From NCBI GenBank assembly GCA_963667575.2, contig CAXXHY010000010.1, positions 62,001 through 126,000 on the forward strand: a DNA stretch of 64,000 nt. The letters are read 5' to 3'. This DNA is from G963665495 sp963667575. Its GTDB lineage: Bacteria; Desulfobacterota; Desulfovibrionia; Desulfovibrionales; Desulfovibrionaceae. Below, piece by piece: positions 48,407-57,230 of the stretch (position 1 is its first letter; every line of letters starts with the position of its first letter). A program made the translations under genes and the position numbers. Below the pieces are notes generated by a model. The model did no database searches and had not been told where the DNA came from. It worked only from the letters and a program-made list of their open reading frames with translations.

Positions 48407-49420
48407 TCAGTTCCCTGCGTTTATCTCCGACTGGCATAATCCGTTCATGTCTTTTTTGAGCATCTTCGAAATCAGAAAACTGTCCACCACGATCTGGCCG
48501 ACGTAAAACACGATTATCGGGAAAATGGCCAGAGGGTAGTGGTCGGCATAGCTCAAGGACCAGAGGGCCACGGAAAGGGACATGGGCTTTTCCGAAGTGA
48601 TGAGGATGAACGAGCGCTCTTGCTGTTTATCCAGGCCAAGCCATCTTTTGGCAACGACCATGGCCAGTCCCAGCATCATCACATGCAGCAGAACGCTCGG
48701 CGTCACAATGGCAATGATATCGTGCAGGGTTATGGCTCGCAGCAGTTCGGATTCTTTGGAGCACGAGAGATAGACCAGAGCCGTGATGCAGAACATGGGC
48801 AGGTATCGGTTGACTGCGGTCATTTTGCTCACAAAGCAAGGGGAAATACGCCGGATGATTTGTCCTATTCCTACTGGAAGAAAGAGGTAGAAAACAAGCT
48901 TTTCAAGAATTTCGATTTCACTTACCGGCGAATCCGCTCCCAGCCAGATGCTCAGATTGAGCGGAATGCTGACAAGTCCGAACACATTGAGCCCGGTCAG
49001 GAGCAGGATGGCTGTCAATGGATCTCCGCCCGCGCTGGCCGCCATGGCCATGGCGGCTTCCAGCGAATTGGGAAAGCTGCACATCAGCAGAAAGCCGACC
49101 TTGTGGTCGGCGGTGAGATTGAACACATAGGCCATGACAAAAGCCATGATCGGGTAGGCTACGATGGCGACCACGGCGCCGCCAAGCAGCAATTTGATGT
49201 ATTTTGTGAGTTTGCCCGCCTGTGAAAAATCAATTTTCATGCCCTGACTGATGAAAATAAGCGCGACAAAAATGGTGTTGATGTCGAAATGCTTTGCCTT
49301 GGTTGTAGGTATGGGAAGCTCGATGGCCAGGATGATGGCAACCACTATGGCCAGAAGCAGCAGGTTGCGGTGGACAAAAGATTCCAGGGTACCGGCAATG
49401 GCGCAAGGAGAAAGATGCAT
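48407..49420 (-). CDS. bile acid:sodium symporter (SBF)-family transporter
   Basis: A 337-residue protein with about 9-10 membrane helices. FISQGMKIDF, SFPNSLEAAMAMAASAGGD and FILITSEKPMSLSVALW follow the SBF/SBF-like pattern with the two crossover helices that bind sodium. Bacterial members carry organic anions; the substrate cannot be told. The start at 49420 (MHLSPCAIAGTLESF) is preferred to an upstream one for its ribosome site. It is convergent with the helicase gene, five bases apart. Confidence 0.75.
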   Translation of the reverse strand: MHLSPCAIAGTLESFVHRNLLLLAIVVAIILAIELPIPTTKAKHFDINTIFVALIFISQGMKIDFSQAGKLTKYIKLLLGGAVVAIVAYPIMAFVMAYVFNLTADHKVGFLLMCSFPNSLEAAMAMAASAGGDPLTAILLLTGLNVFGLVSIPLNLSIWLGADSPVSEIEILEKLVFYLFLPVGIGQIIRRISPCFVSKMTAVNRYLPMFCITALVYLSCSKESELLRAITLHDIIAIVTPSVLLHVMMLGLAMVVAKRWLGLDKQQERSFILITSEKPMSLSVALWSLSYADHYPLAIFPIIVFYVGQIVVDSFLISKMLKKDMNGLCQSEINAGN

Positions 49421-49536
49421 AGTGTATCCGTCGCGGTCAAAGGGTGGCTGTTCGGGAGGGGTTTCAAAAAAACATTTTTCTAGTAAATGATCATTACAAG
49501 GTACGGAGAAAAAAAGCAAACTCAAGGAAGGTCATC

Positions 49537-50040
49537 ATGGCGCAGATAACTTTTGAGGGGCCGGCGGTACTGGTCCGGGACATGAAGGCGTCCCGGAAGT
49601 TTTATGAGGTTCTGCTGGGGCAGGAAGTTCGCTTTGAGGTCGGCGACGAGTATGTTCAGTTCGCCACCGGCTTTTCCTTGTGGGCCGAGAGCGGCGCGCG
49701 TCAGACCATATATGGTACGGACGCTGTTTCGGCATCGGATCGTCCGCGTCTGGCCGGACAGGAAGAGTTCGAGCTATACTTTGAAACTGACGAACTTGAG
49801 GCGGTCTGGACGTCGCTTTCCTCGGCAGGAGGGGAAGTGGTGCACGAAATTCGTACGCACCCTTGGGGACAGCGTTGTTTTCGCGTGCGTGATCCGGAAG
49901 GGATTCTTGTGGAAATCGGCGAGCCCATGTCCGTGGTGGCTTTGCGTTTTCTGGGGCAGGGCTTGTCCATAGCGGAAACCGCAAAGCGTACGCTCCTGCC
50001 CGAATCCATGGTTCTGGCCATCATCGAACAGTCTTCATAG
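49537..50040 (+). CDS. VOC/glyoxalase-fold protein
   Basis: A 167-residue protein. GPAVLVRDMKASRKFYEVLLG is the usual VOC start, and FRVRDPEGILVEIGEP the metal-site end of the beta-alpha-beta-beta-beta unit. A C-terminal extension of about 35 residues looks like a small helix-turn-helix (LSIAETAKRTLLPESMVL). AAGGAAGG precedes the ATG at 49537. Its last six bases overlap the end of the convergent kinase gene. Confidence 0.8.
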   Translation: MAQITFEGPAVLVRDMKASRKFYEVLLGQEVRFEVGDEYVQFATGFSLWAESGARQTIYGTDAVSASDRPRLAGQEEFELYFETDELEAVWTSLSSAGGEVVHEIRTHPWGQRCFRVRDPEGILVEIGEPMSVVALRFLGQGLSIAETAKRTLLPESMVLAIIEQSS

Positions 50041-50931
50041 CAGTTTCAACTCATCCGGCAGCAGGGGCATGGCACCGGGCATGGAGCAGACATAGGAAGC
50101 CACACGGTTTGCATGTTCGCTGATTGCTTCCGGGCTGTGCCCCAGCAGCAGTCCCAGAGTGACGGCGGCCGTAAAGGCATCGCCGGCGCCTATGGTATCC
50201 GCCACCTTTGCGGGCGTACCCGGATGTTCGATAAGAGCATCAGGCGTACGTATCAGACTGCCATGGTGCCCGCGTGTGAGGGCCACCAGCCTGAGATCAA
50301 AGCGCGACAAGAGAGTGGCCAGTTGTTCGCCGTCATTGCCATTCAAATCCAGCATACGGAAGAGAATATACAGTTCGTCTTCGTTGAGTTTCAGAACATC
50401 CGCCAATTGCAGGGAGGCTTCCACCGTGGGCAGGTCATAGAAATCCTGGCGCAGGTTGAGGTCGAAGATTCGCAGACAACTTGGCGGGGTAAGAGTCAGA
50501 AAGTGCTCAATGCTCTGCCGCGATTCTGCTGAACGCTGGGCCAGACTCCCGAAACACACGGCCTGCAGCTCCGGTGCGGAGGCAACGGCTTCCTGGTTCA
50601 AATGCAAGTGGTCCCAGGCCACGTCATCAGGAAATTCGTAGCTGGCCACCCCCTGGGCGTCGATTTTGGCCCGGACATACCCTGTGGGATATTGAGCAGC
50701 CGTACTGATTGCCGCGGTGTTGAGGTGCCGTTGCTTCAGAGCCTGCAAAGTGCGTTGTCCGCGTTCGTCCGATCCGATGGTTGAAATCGGCATGCCGCGT
50801 GCGCCCAGCGAATTCATATGGTACGCGAAATTTATGGGGGCTCCTCCGATTTCTTCGGAAGAGTCCAGTACGTCCCAAAGTACTTCTCCGATTCCGGCTA
50901 CAAAAATAATTGAATTGTCAGTTGAATGCAT
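50035..50931 (-). CDS. PfkB-family sugar kinase (fructokinase-like)
   Basis: A 298-residue kinase. EVLWDVLDSSEEIGGAPINFAYH is the fructokinase-type N-terminus, LTRGHHGS the G-loop and DTIGAGDAFTAAV the catalytic motif. It probably phosphorylates fructose or a similar sugar. It stands alone, divergent from the small-gene cluster that follows. Confidence 0.85.
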   Translation of the reverse strand: MHSTDNSIIFVAGIGEVLWDVLDSSEEIGGAPINFAYHMNSLGARGMPISTIGSDERGQRTLQALKQRHLNTAAISTAAQYPTGYVRAKIDAQGVASYEFPDDVAWDHLHLNQEAVASAPELQAVCFGSLAQRSAESRQSIEHFLTLTPPSCLRIFDLNLRQDFYDLPTVEASLQLADVLKLNEDELYILFRMLDLNGNDGEQLATLLSRFDLRLVALTRGHHGSLIRTPDALIEHPGTPAKVADTIGAGDAFTAAVTLGLLLGHSPEAISEHANRVASYVCSMPGAMPLLPDELKLL

Positions 50932-51182
50932 ACAGCCTCGCAGCAGTTTTCTGTGAAAGGATCTGAACCGGAAGAGCCTGTTTTGTCAAGAAGGGCATGG
51001 CAAAAGCGATGTGCAGGGCAACGTGCCCCTTCATTGAGTATGTGGAAATTTTGAACACTGGTAATAGTGTGACACTACAAGTAACAGAGTCTATCGGTTA
51101 CTTCCTTTTCTGATATACTTTACAAGGAATAGGCAAACACGTATTATTTACGTAATTGAAATTCAGTTCCAGGGGGCGCATT

Positions 51183-51461
51183 ATGGAATACGTCATTTTT
51201 GGGGTTGTGATTGTGCTTATCTGTGCAATTGCCGCCATTCTTGTACAACGGGGGAAGATCGAAGCTGATGAGGGACAGCATCAGCTAGAAGAAGAAAAAG
51301 CCAAAGCCAAAGGAAAAGTGGTCATTCTTTCCAAACGTCTGGAAATAACCAAGGCCCGTGTTGAAATTCTGGAAGGACAGATTGCGGCCAGAAATGCTGA
51401 AATCAGAATGCTGAAAAGTAAGGTGATCGAAGAGGAGCGCGCTGCGAAGATGTTTCATTAG
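51183..51461 (+). CDS. small membrane/coiled-coil protein, paralogue A
   Basis: A 92-residue protein. Residues 2-23 form one membrane helix (EYVIFGVVIVLICAIAAILV) and the rest is a charged coiled coil (about 30-88). It resembles the gene at 52518-52808: KVVILSKRLEITKARVEILE against KLHLLKHRLEASKETVENLE, then xAxRNxEIRxLxxxxxxEER in both. The topology is like PspB of the phage-shock system, but the sequence does not clearly match it. AGGGGGC precedes the ATG at 51183. Confidence 0.65.
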   Translation: MEYVIFGVVIVLICAIAAILVQRGKIEADEGQHQLEEEKAKAKGKVVILSKRLEITKARVEILEGQIAARNAEIRMLKSKVIEEERAAKMFH

Positions 51462-51605
51462 CTGTTGGACCTGCAGGTGGTTATTTGAGCGACTATTGTG
51501 CAGGTTTGATGCAGAGAACAAATGTTTTTGCATTGGTTGTCGTTTCGTGAAAACTGTCAGCACTGCTTTTGATTGTAACAATATACGAAAATATCGGAGA
51601 CCAGG

Positions 51606-51878
51606 ATGCTTAAGATTTTTTTGATTACTATTTCTCTTGCATGTCTTCTGTTTGGGAGCGCAACCTTGAGCTATGCCGGGCCCGATTGCGAGGCTGCATG
51701 TCAAAATGTCAAAAATTCTGGCAGAGTATCTCCGAAAACCATGTCTTGTCAGCAGTTGTGTCGCAATATTGAACTTAATATTGTGGAAACAGCCGCGCAT
51801 CTTTGCAAGAGATCGATCTCAAAAGTGTCAGATTATGATTTGTGCACCGAACTGGTTTTGGATCTTCTTCTCAAATGA
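51606..51878 (+). CDS. small exported protein with twin CX3C motif
   Basis: A 90-residue protein. The signal peptide ends at SYA-GPD (about residue 24). The mature 66 residues hold six Cys: C28 and C32 (CEAAC), C48 and C52 (CQQLC), C67 and C80. Two CX3C motifs 15 residues apart in a helical context would fold as a disulfide-stapled helical hairpin. GGAGACCAGG lies before the ATG. Family not recognised. Confidence 0.65.
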   Translation: MLKIFLITISLACLLFGSATLSYAGPDCEAACQNVKNSGRVSPKTMSCQQLCRNIELNIVETAAHLCKRSISKVSDYDLCTELVLDLLLK

Positions 51879-52081
51879 GTAAGTATCTTTCTGATTTTGT
51901 ATTGTTTTTTTGCTTGTAAGAAAAAACTTTCTTTTCTTGCGAAAATTTGTAACTAGTTACAGCGCGTGCGCGTCATCTAAGTTGGGGGGGATGGTGATTT
52001 AGTTGTCAGATCCATCTTAACAGTTCGTACGGGGCTGTATGTGGTCCGGTATGGAGTCGTTTTTTTCAGAGTAGGTGTATC

Positions 52082-52273
52082 ATGTACGAGATCGTTACTT
52101 ATGAAAAACCCCAGTTGGTGATGTGTCCTGTCTGTCTCACTCTTTTTGAAGCTCACGGACGCTATGCTCTGGATCCTAAAAGTTCTTCGCCCTTGTGCAC
52201 ACGCTGTTGTGCTTTGAGAGATTACCGCTTGAGCGAAGACATCAGCAGGGATTGGACCCGTTTTCATCCCTGA
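52082..52273 (+). CDS. small zinc-ribbon protein
   Basis: A 63-residue soluble protein with CPVC (15-18) and CTRCC (39-43), spaced like the two knuckles of a zinc ribbon, and a short charged tail. TAGGTG is the ribosome site. It lies in the small-gene cluster between the twin-CX3C protein and coiled-coil paralogue B, with its own ~200-base upstream region. Function unknown. Confidence 0.6.
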   Translation: MYEIVTYEKPQLVMCPVCLTLFEAHGRYALDPKSSSPLCTRCCALRDYRLSEDISRDWTRFHP

Positions 52274-52517
52274 ATAGTTTCCTTCCACGCCTTGTCTTAC
52301 TGATTTGCTGAAGGTTCCTGCCTTTACGCAGACACTTTTCTGTACCCTTTTATCTTTTTCAGTGCCCTATCTCTAAAGTTACGCGCTGTTCAGCCGAAAT
52401 AAGTCATATCATCTTAGATTTCTCATGAAAAAATTCTGAGATTCTTTAACTCTGGTATTTACAAGATATTTTGACTGTCTTATCCTTTTCTAGAGATTTT
52501 CGATAAGGAGTGTGCCT

Positions 52518-52808
52518 ATGCCATACGTGCTCGCTATCATTGCCGTGCTGTTCGTTCTGGGCTGTGTTTTAATGTCTTTTTGGCAAAAGAAACACGTATC
52601 CGACATGGCTCAGCAGAAATTGGAGAGGGAAGTCAGCTATGCGCGGAGAAAGCTTCATCTATTGAAGCACCGGCTTGAAGCCAGCAAAGAGACCGTTGAA
52701 AATCTTGAATGCAGGGTGGCAGAACGGAACAAGGAAATCCGACTTCTCAGAGAAGAATTGATGCTTCAGGAACGCCAGGACCGCATGGCAAGGGTCGTCG
52801 GCTGGTAA
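52518..52808 (+). CDS. small membrane/coiled-coil protein, paralogue B
   Basis: A 96-residue protein. Residues 2-22 are one membrane helix (PYVLAIIAVLFVLGCVLMSF) and about 35-90 a coiled coil with heptad Leu. It is related in sequence and build to the gene at 51183-51461. AAGGAG seven bases before ATG 52518 fixes the start; a GTG two codons earlier is too close. A strong terminator follows. Confidence 0.7.
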   Translation: MPYVLAIIAVLFVLGCVLMSFWQKKHVSDMAQQKLEREVSYARRKLHLLKHRLEASKETVENLECRVAERNKEIRLLREELMLQERQDRMARVVGW

Positions 52809-52837
52809 TTCCGTACATGACATAGAGTGAAAAACAG

Positions 52838-52866
52838 GGCCGGGGTGAAAACCCCGGCCTTTCTTT
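52838..52866. terminator. bidirectional Rho-independent terminator
   Basis: GGCCGGGGT (52838-52846), GAAA tetraloop, ACCCCGGCC (52851-52859), then TTTCTTTTA on the plus strand. On the minus strand CTGTTTTTC follows. It separates paralogue B from convergent tpx. Confidence 0.9.
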
Positions 52867-53381
52867 TATAGAGCTTTTTTTGCGGCTTCCAGTACGGCGT
52901 TGTAATCAGGTTCGTTGGTCACTTCATTGACGAGCTGCACATATGTGACTTTACCGCTGGCGTCGATAACAAAGATACAACGCGCAAGCAGACGTAATTC
53001 TTTGATCAACACTCCGTATCCTGTTCCCAAGGATGCGTCCTTGTGATCCGAAAGGGTCTGGACTTTGTCGATGCCGTTGGCTCCGCACCAGCGTTTCTGG
53101 GCAAAGGGCAGGTCCATGCTGACAGTCAGAATGGCTATATCGTCGCCCAGGTTGGCGGCCTCGGTGTTGAAGCGACGGGTTTCCATATCACAAACCGAAG
53201 TGTCCAGCGAAGGGACAGCGGATATGATGAGAACTTTGCCTTTATAGTCTGCAAGAGTCTTGGGGGCCAGGTCGTTATCTGTCAGGGTAAAGTCCGGGGC
53301 CTTGTCGCCGGCTTTGATTTCATTTCCGAGCAAAGTCAGAGGAGCTCCTCCGAAAGTGATGACTCCTTGTCGTTCCGTCAT
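52866..53381 (-). CDS. tpx: thiol peroxidase
   Basis: A 171-residue atypical two-cysteine peroxiredoxin. The peroxidatic Cys is C64 in PSLDTSVCDMET and the resolving Cys is C99 in KRWCGANG, both as in E. coli Tpx. It reduces peroxides with thioredoxin. CAAGGAGAACAGCC precedes the ATG. Confidence 0.95.
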   Translation of the reverse strand: MTERQGVITFGGAPLTLLGNEIKAGDKAPDFTLTDNDLAPKTLADYKGKVLIISAVPSLDTSVCDMETRRFNTEAANLGDDIAILTVSMDLPFAQKRWCGANGIDKVQTLSDHKDASLGTGYGVLIKELRLLARCIFVIDASGKVTYVQLVNEVTNEPDYNAVLEAAKKAL

Positions 53382-53799
53382 GGCTGTTCTCCTTGAAAAA
53401 CTGTTACAAATTGTATTGTTATGAAAGCAGTTATAAACGGTATGCTACTTTCAATAATAAGATGAATCAGGTTTATGGCAAGCGTTTTTTCGGAATTCTC
53501 TCCATAATTTCCGAGTTAAGCGTTCCGGAAATAAAATTGCAATGGGCCGTTCCCGCAATCCTTTTTGCGAAGCAGGGCAGGAAATTCCGAAATTTCAGTA
53601 CCGGGCAATCTCACTTATACGCAATGACGCCGGCGGAGTCCATGATGGAACAAAAAAATGACTTGAAATGCGGATTGTTTTGTCTGGGAGTGTGTCCGCT
53701 TGGATGGATATTGGCCAAAAACAGACGCAAAAAACCGGGCACCCTCTTTTTCAAAGAGAATGCCCGGTCGGGGTACGCTATTGAATTACCGGGGTCGGA
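53382..53799. other. intergenic region between tpx and the liv operon
   Basis: 418 bases holding the tpx promoter side and, at its right end, the liv-operon terminator. A 57-codon plus-strand frame at 53642-53815 has GGAG nearby and a short hydrophobic Cys-containing stretch, but it runs straight through the terminator and into livF, so I do not call it a gene. Confidence 0.4.
53729..53767 (-). terminator. Rho-independent terminator of the liv operon
   Basis: CCGGGCA (53735-53741) pairs with TGCCCGG (53761-53767), then after a two-base mismatch CTCTTT pairs with AAAGAG. TTTTTT follows on the minus strand (53734-53729). It lies 33 bases past livF. Confidence 0.85.
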
Positions 53800-54510
53800 T
53801 CAGATGCCCAGGTAGGCTTCCTTGACATAGGGGTTGTCCAGGAGTTCCGTCGCCGGTCCTTCCATTGAACGACGTCCGTGTTCCAGAACGTAGCCTCTGT
53901 CCGAGAGAGTGAGCGAATGTTTGACATCCTGCTCCACCAGCAGAACAGTCAATCCCGTATCCGCAATTGTGCGGATAGTTTTGAATATTTCATGAATCAG
54001 AATCGGCGCCAGTCCCAAAGAGGGTTCATCCAGCATGAGTAGTCGCGGTTTGCTCATGAGTCCGCGTCCGATGGCGACCATTTGCTGCTCACCGCCGGAA
54101 AGCGTCAGGGCAAGCTGATCCTGCCGTTCTTCCAGTCGTGGAAACATGCGGTAAACTTCATTCAGCGTTTCTTCCCGGACTTTGTAGGCGGCCTTGCTGT
54201 GTGCGCCAACCAGCAGATTGTCCTTGACGCTCATCAGGGAAAAGAGGCGTCTCCCTTCGGGAACCTGGATCAATCCGAGGTCCACGATGTGGTCGGGGGG
54301 CATTCCTTGGATTTCCTTGCCCTGGAATCCGATTGTTCCGGACAGGGGCTTCAGAAGACCGGAAATGGTCTTGAGCAACGTGGACTTTCCCGCGCCGTTT
54401 CCACCGATAATGGAGACGATTTCTCCTTCTTCCACGGAGATGTCCAGATCGAACAAAACATGGACGTCTCCATACGCGACATTGAGTTTGTTGATCTCAA
54501 GCAGAGCCAT
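53800..54510 (-). CDS. livF: branched-chain amino-acid-type ABC transporter ATPase LivF
   Basis: A 236-residue ATPase with Walker A GGNGAGKST, signature LSGGEQQMVAIGRGL and Walker B RLLMLDEPSLGLAP, the Gly-Leu-Ala-Pro being typical of LivF. GGGAG precedes the ATG, which lies inside the end of livG (14-base overlap). Last gene of the aminotransferase-livKHMGF unit. Confidence 0.93.
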   Translation of the reverse strand: MALLEINKLNVAYGDVHVLFDLDISVEEGEIVSIIGGNGAGKSTLLKTISGLLKPLSGTIGFQGKEIQGMPPDHIVDLGLIQVPEGRRLFSLMSVKDNLLVGAHSKAAYKVREETLNEVYRMFPRLEERQDQLALTLSGGEQQMVAIGRGLMSKPRLLMLDEPSLGLAPILIHEIFKTIRTIADTGLTVLLVEQDVKHSLTLSDRGYVLEHGRRSMEGPATELLDNPYVKEAYLGI

Positions 54511-55222
54511 AATCTTCTCCCAGGTAAGCCTTGATCACATTTTCATCACGGGCAACCTGTTCGGGGGGGCCCTGGCAGATTTTTTGTCCGAAATGGATGA
54601 CGACGATTTCGTCGGACAAGGCCATGATAGCGCGCATGATGTGCTCGATGACGAAAATGGTCATTCCCTTATCGCGTAACGATTTGATGATGTTGATGAC
54701 TTCGTCTACTTCCGTCGGTCTCAGGCCGGCCATGACTTCATCCAGCAGCAGAAGTTTGGGCTTGGTGGCCAGGGCCCGGGCGATTTCCAGGCGTTTGCGG
54801 TCCGCAATGGTCAGTGCGCCGGGTTTCTGGTCTTTCTTGTCTTCCATGCCCAGCAGCTTGAGCACTTCCAAAGCGTCGGCTTCAGCCTTGTCGCGACGGT
54901 CCTCATTGGCAAAAGCGCCCACGGTGACGTTTTCCAGAACAGTCATGGAACCAAAGGGTTTCACAATCTGGAAGGTCCGGGCCATCCCTTTCCTGCACAG
55001 GTTCCAGGGCTTTTCTCCGGTAACGTCCTCGCCATCAAAAAAGATGGATCCTTGGGTGGGTTTGTAGACACCGGCAACACAGTTGAAGGCAGTGGATTTG
55101 CCCGCACCGTTGGGGCCGATGAGCCCCAGGATGCGTCCCTTGTCGATCTGCAGGTTCAAGTCGTTGACCGCAAGCAAGCCGCCGAACTGCATGGTAACAT
55201 GTTTCAATTTCAGCATGCTCAT
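54497..55222 (-). CDS. livG: branched-chain amino-acid-type ABC transporter ATPase LivG
   Basis: A 241-residue ATPase with Walker A GPNGAGKST, the switch region LLLLDEVMAGLRPTEVDEV and the LivG-type C-terminus VIKAYLGEDYG. GGAGG lies seven bases before the ATG, and the start overlaps the livM stop by four bases (ATGA). It pairs with LivF to drive the LivHM permease. Confidence 0.93.
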   Translation of the reverse strand: MSMLKLKHVTMQFGGLLAVNDLNLQIDKGRILGLIGPNGAGKSTAFNCVAGVYKPTQGSIFFDGEDVTGEKPWNLCRKGMARTFQIVKPFGSMTVLENVTVGAFANEDRRDKAEADALEVLKLLGMEDKKDQKPGALTIADRKRLEIARALATKPKLLLLDEVMAGLRPTEVDEVINIIKSLRDKGMTIFVIEHIMRAIMALSDEIVVIHFGQKICQGPPEQVARDENVIKAYLGEDYGSA

Positions 55223-56238
55223 GCCTTGTCCTCCTTGGCGTCGCTCGCAAACCGGGCAACCACTCGATCAAAAAGCCGGGATAAGGGTTCCGTCAGACCT
55301 CGCGGCTGATAGAGCATGACGACAATCAATACGACCCCCAGAATGATCAGGTGCAATCCGGGCAGAGTGGCAGAGAAATAGATACGACTGAGTTCGCTGA
55401 CCGGGCGCAGCAGCAGGGCCCCGATGATGGGACCGGCCAGGGTTCCGCGTCCGCCGATCAAGGCGATGAAGGCGAGTTCGAATGACAGGTCAAGTGTCAG
55501 AACACTCTTTGGATAGATGAACAGGGTCAGCTGCGCCAGAAAGGTGCCGGCCAGCGCCGTAAGGAAGGAAGACAGCACCATGGCGATGACTTTCCAGCGC
55601 GCCACGTTGATGCCCAGGGCTTTTGCGGCATCCGGTTCTTCGCCGCCGCCCTTGAGGTAGTAGCCCATTTTCGAACGGGATACCCAGTAGGTCAGGGCCA
55701 CCACGCCGATAAGCATAACCAGGACAATATAATAGTAGGGTTCCTTGGTGGCGAACTGAAAGGACCAGAATCCTTCCTGCCCTGGGGGCAGGGGCGGGAT
55801 GTTGAGGCCGCGCGGTCCGTTGAATTTGAGCGGACCGAGTACGTCGATGTTCTCGACCATGACCCTGACGCCTTCCACAATGGCCATGGTGGACAGGGCG
55901 AAGTAGGCGCCGCGCATTTTCAGAGTGGGTTTGCCGATGATGTAGCCCAGGGCTGCTGCGGCAAGTCCGCCGATCAGCATTCCGATCCACGGGCTCAGTC
56001 CGTATTGCAGCCAGAGCATGGTTGAGGTGTACGCTCCAATACCCACAAAAACCGCATGGCCAAGCGGCAGAACACCGGCAAAGCCGCCCACCAGGTTCCA
56101 GGTGGTGGTCATGTAGGCAAAAAGGTAGAGCATGATCAGAAGATGCAAATAGGTCGCGCTCCTGATGAACAGGGGCAGGATAAACGCCACTGCCGTCAGA
56201 GCGATGAGGCTGTTTCGCTTGAACGAGTGCTGTGTCAT
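55219..56238 (-). CDS. livM: branched-chain amino-acid-type ABC transporter permease LivM
   Basis: A 339-residue permease with about 8-9 membrane helices. WNLVGGFAGVLPLGHAVFVGIGAY and the EAA-like loop KAMGINVARWKVIAMVLSSF (written here KALGINVARWK) are typical of LivM. A C-terminal ~25-residue charged tail is present. The start at 56238 follows the livH stop by 19 bases. The reading frame is intact, unlike livH next to it. Confidence 0.92.
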   Translation of the reverse strand: MTQHSFKRNSLIALTAVAFILPLFIRSATYLHLLIMLYLFAYMTTTWNLVGGFAGVLPLGHAVFVGIGAYTSTMLWLQYGLSPWIGMLIGGLAAAALGYIIGKPTLKMRGAYFALSTMAIVEGVRVMVENIDVLGPLKFNGPRGLNIPPLPPGQEGFWSFQFATKEPYYYIVLVMLIGVVALTYWVSRSKMGYYLKGGGEEPDAAKALGINVARWKVIAMVLSSFLTALAGTFLAQLTLFIYPKSVLTLDLSFELAFIALIGGRGTLAGPIIGALLLRPVSELSRIYFSATLPGLHLIILGVVLIVVMLYQPRGLTEPLSRLFDRVVARFASDAKEDKA

Positions 56239-56257
56239 GGATCGCTCGTATGTTTGC

Positions 56258-57160
56258 TTACCAGTCGAATTTTTGACCAAAGAGTCCGGACGGCTTGACG
56301 AAAGAGTACCAGCAGGAAGAGGCCGTATACGATGGCTTCTGTCCAGGTGGATGTCATGTACATTCTGGGCCGATCTGACTCGATAAGTCCAATGATAACG
56401 CCCCCGATGAGCGCTCCCCAGATGGATCCCAATCCGCCGAGCACAACAATGACGAAGGATTTGACGTCAAATGGCACGCCCACGGTAGGGAAACACGTTG
56501 TAAAACGGGGTCAGCGCCGCGCCGGCGATACCGGCCGTGGCCGTACCGAGGCCGAAGGCGACATTGAAGATTTTCCATTGATTGATGCCCATAAGGCTCG
56601 CGGCGTCGCGGTCAAGGCTGGTGGCTCGGATTGCACGTCCCTATACGGGTTTTTTGCATGAACCAGAACAGGAACGCGGCTGTAAGAATTGTTGCGACGG
56701 CGCCGTACAATTTCGCTTCTGAAATGAAAGATTTCACCGAAGCTGAGCATCTGTCCTTTCAAAGGGTTGGGAGAAAGCGCTCTATAGTCGGGGCCGAAAA
56801 GCAACAGACGCCAGGTTGTCGAGCACGTACCAGATACCGGTCGTGACGATGATGACGGTGACAGGCTCGCGGACGTCCCTTTCAGCGATGAATATGGGCC
56901 GGATGAGCAGGTGCTGTATCCAGTAGCCAAAGAAAAACATTGCCGGAACAATGATGATCAGGGCCAGATACGGGATGCAGGCCTGAAAATGTGACAGTCC
57001 AATAGGAGACGTACATGCCGACCATGAGAAAGGAGCCGTGAGCGAAATTGATGACTTTGAGAACGCCGAAGATGAGGGTCAGGCCCAAAGCCACAAGGCC
57101 GTATATGAGGCCCATAAGCACGCCGTTGATCACATCCTGGGCAAAAAAGACCAAGTCCAT
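56258..57160 (-). pseudogene. livH: LivH permease gene broken by six one-base insertions
   Basis: Start at 57160 (MDLVFFAQDVINGVLMGLIY) with GGAG six bases upstream; the restored stop is TAA at 56258-56260. Reading through all frames gives a complete ~299-residue LivH, including the LVALGLTLIFGVLKVINFAHG start, DRDAASLMGINQW loop and VLGGLGSIWGALIGG. Six single-base insertions are needed to explain the frame jumps, near 56971, 56808, 56728, 56640, 56487 and 56301. Three of them turn a two-base run into three. No other damage is visible. Either the gene is freshly broken or the sequence here is in error. Confidence 0.85.
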
Positions 57161-57230
57161 GAAAGACTCCACGTGTTTGAGGAATGGGAGGGCGCTAGCG
57201 CCCTCCCTGGTTGTTGGCAAATGATTCCGG

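Noticed and set aside
53642..53815. A 57-codon plus-strand frame with a nearby GGAG and a hydrophobic Cys-rich stretch.
   Set aside because: It reads through the terminator stem of the liv operon and into the 3' end of livF, so its second half is explained by other features.
56301..56971. Insertions in livH at spacings near multiples of 80-81 bases, suggesting a line-wrap artefact.
   Set aside because: Some expected positions are clean and two events do not fit, so the regularity is not supported.
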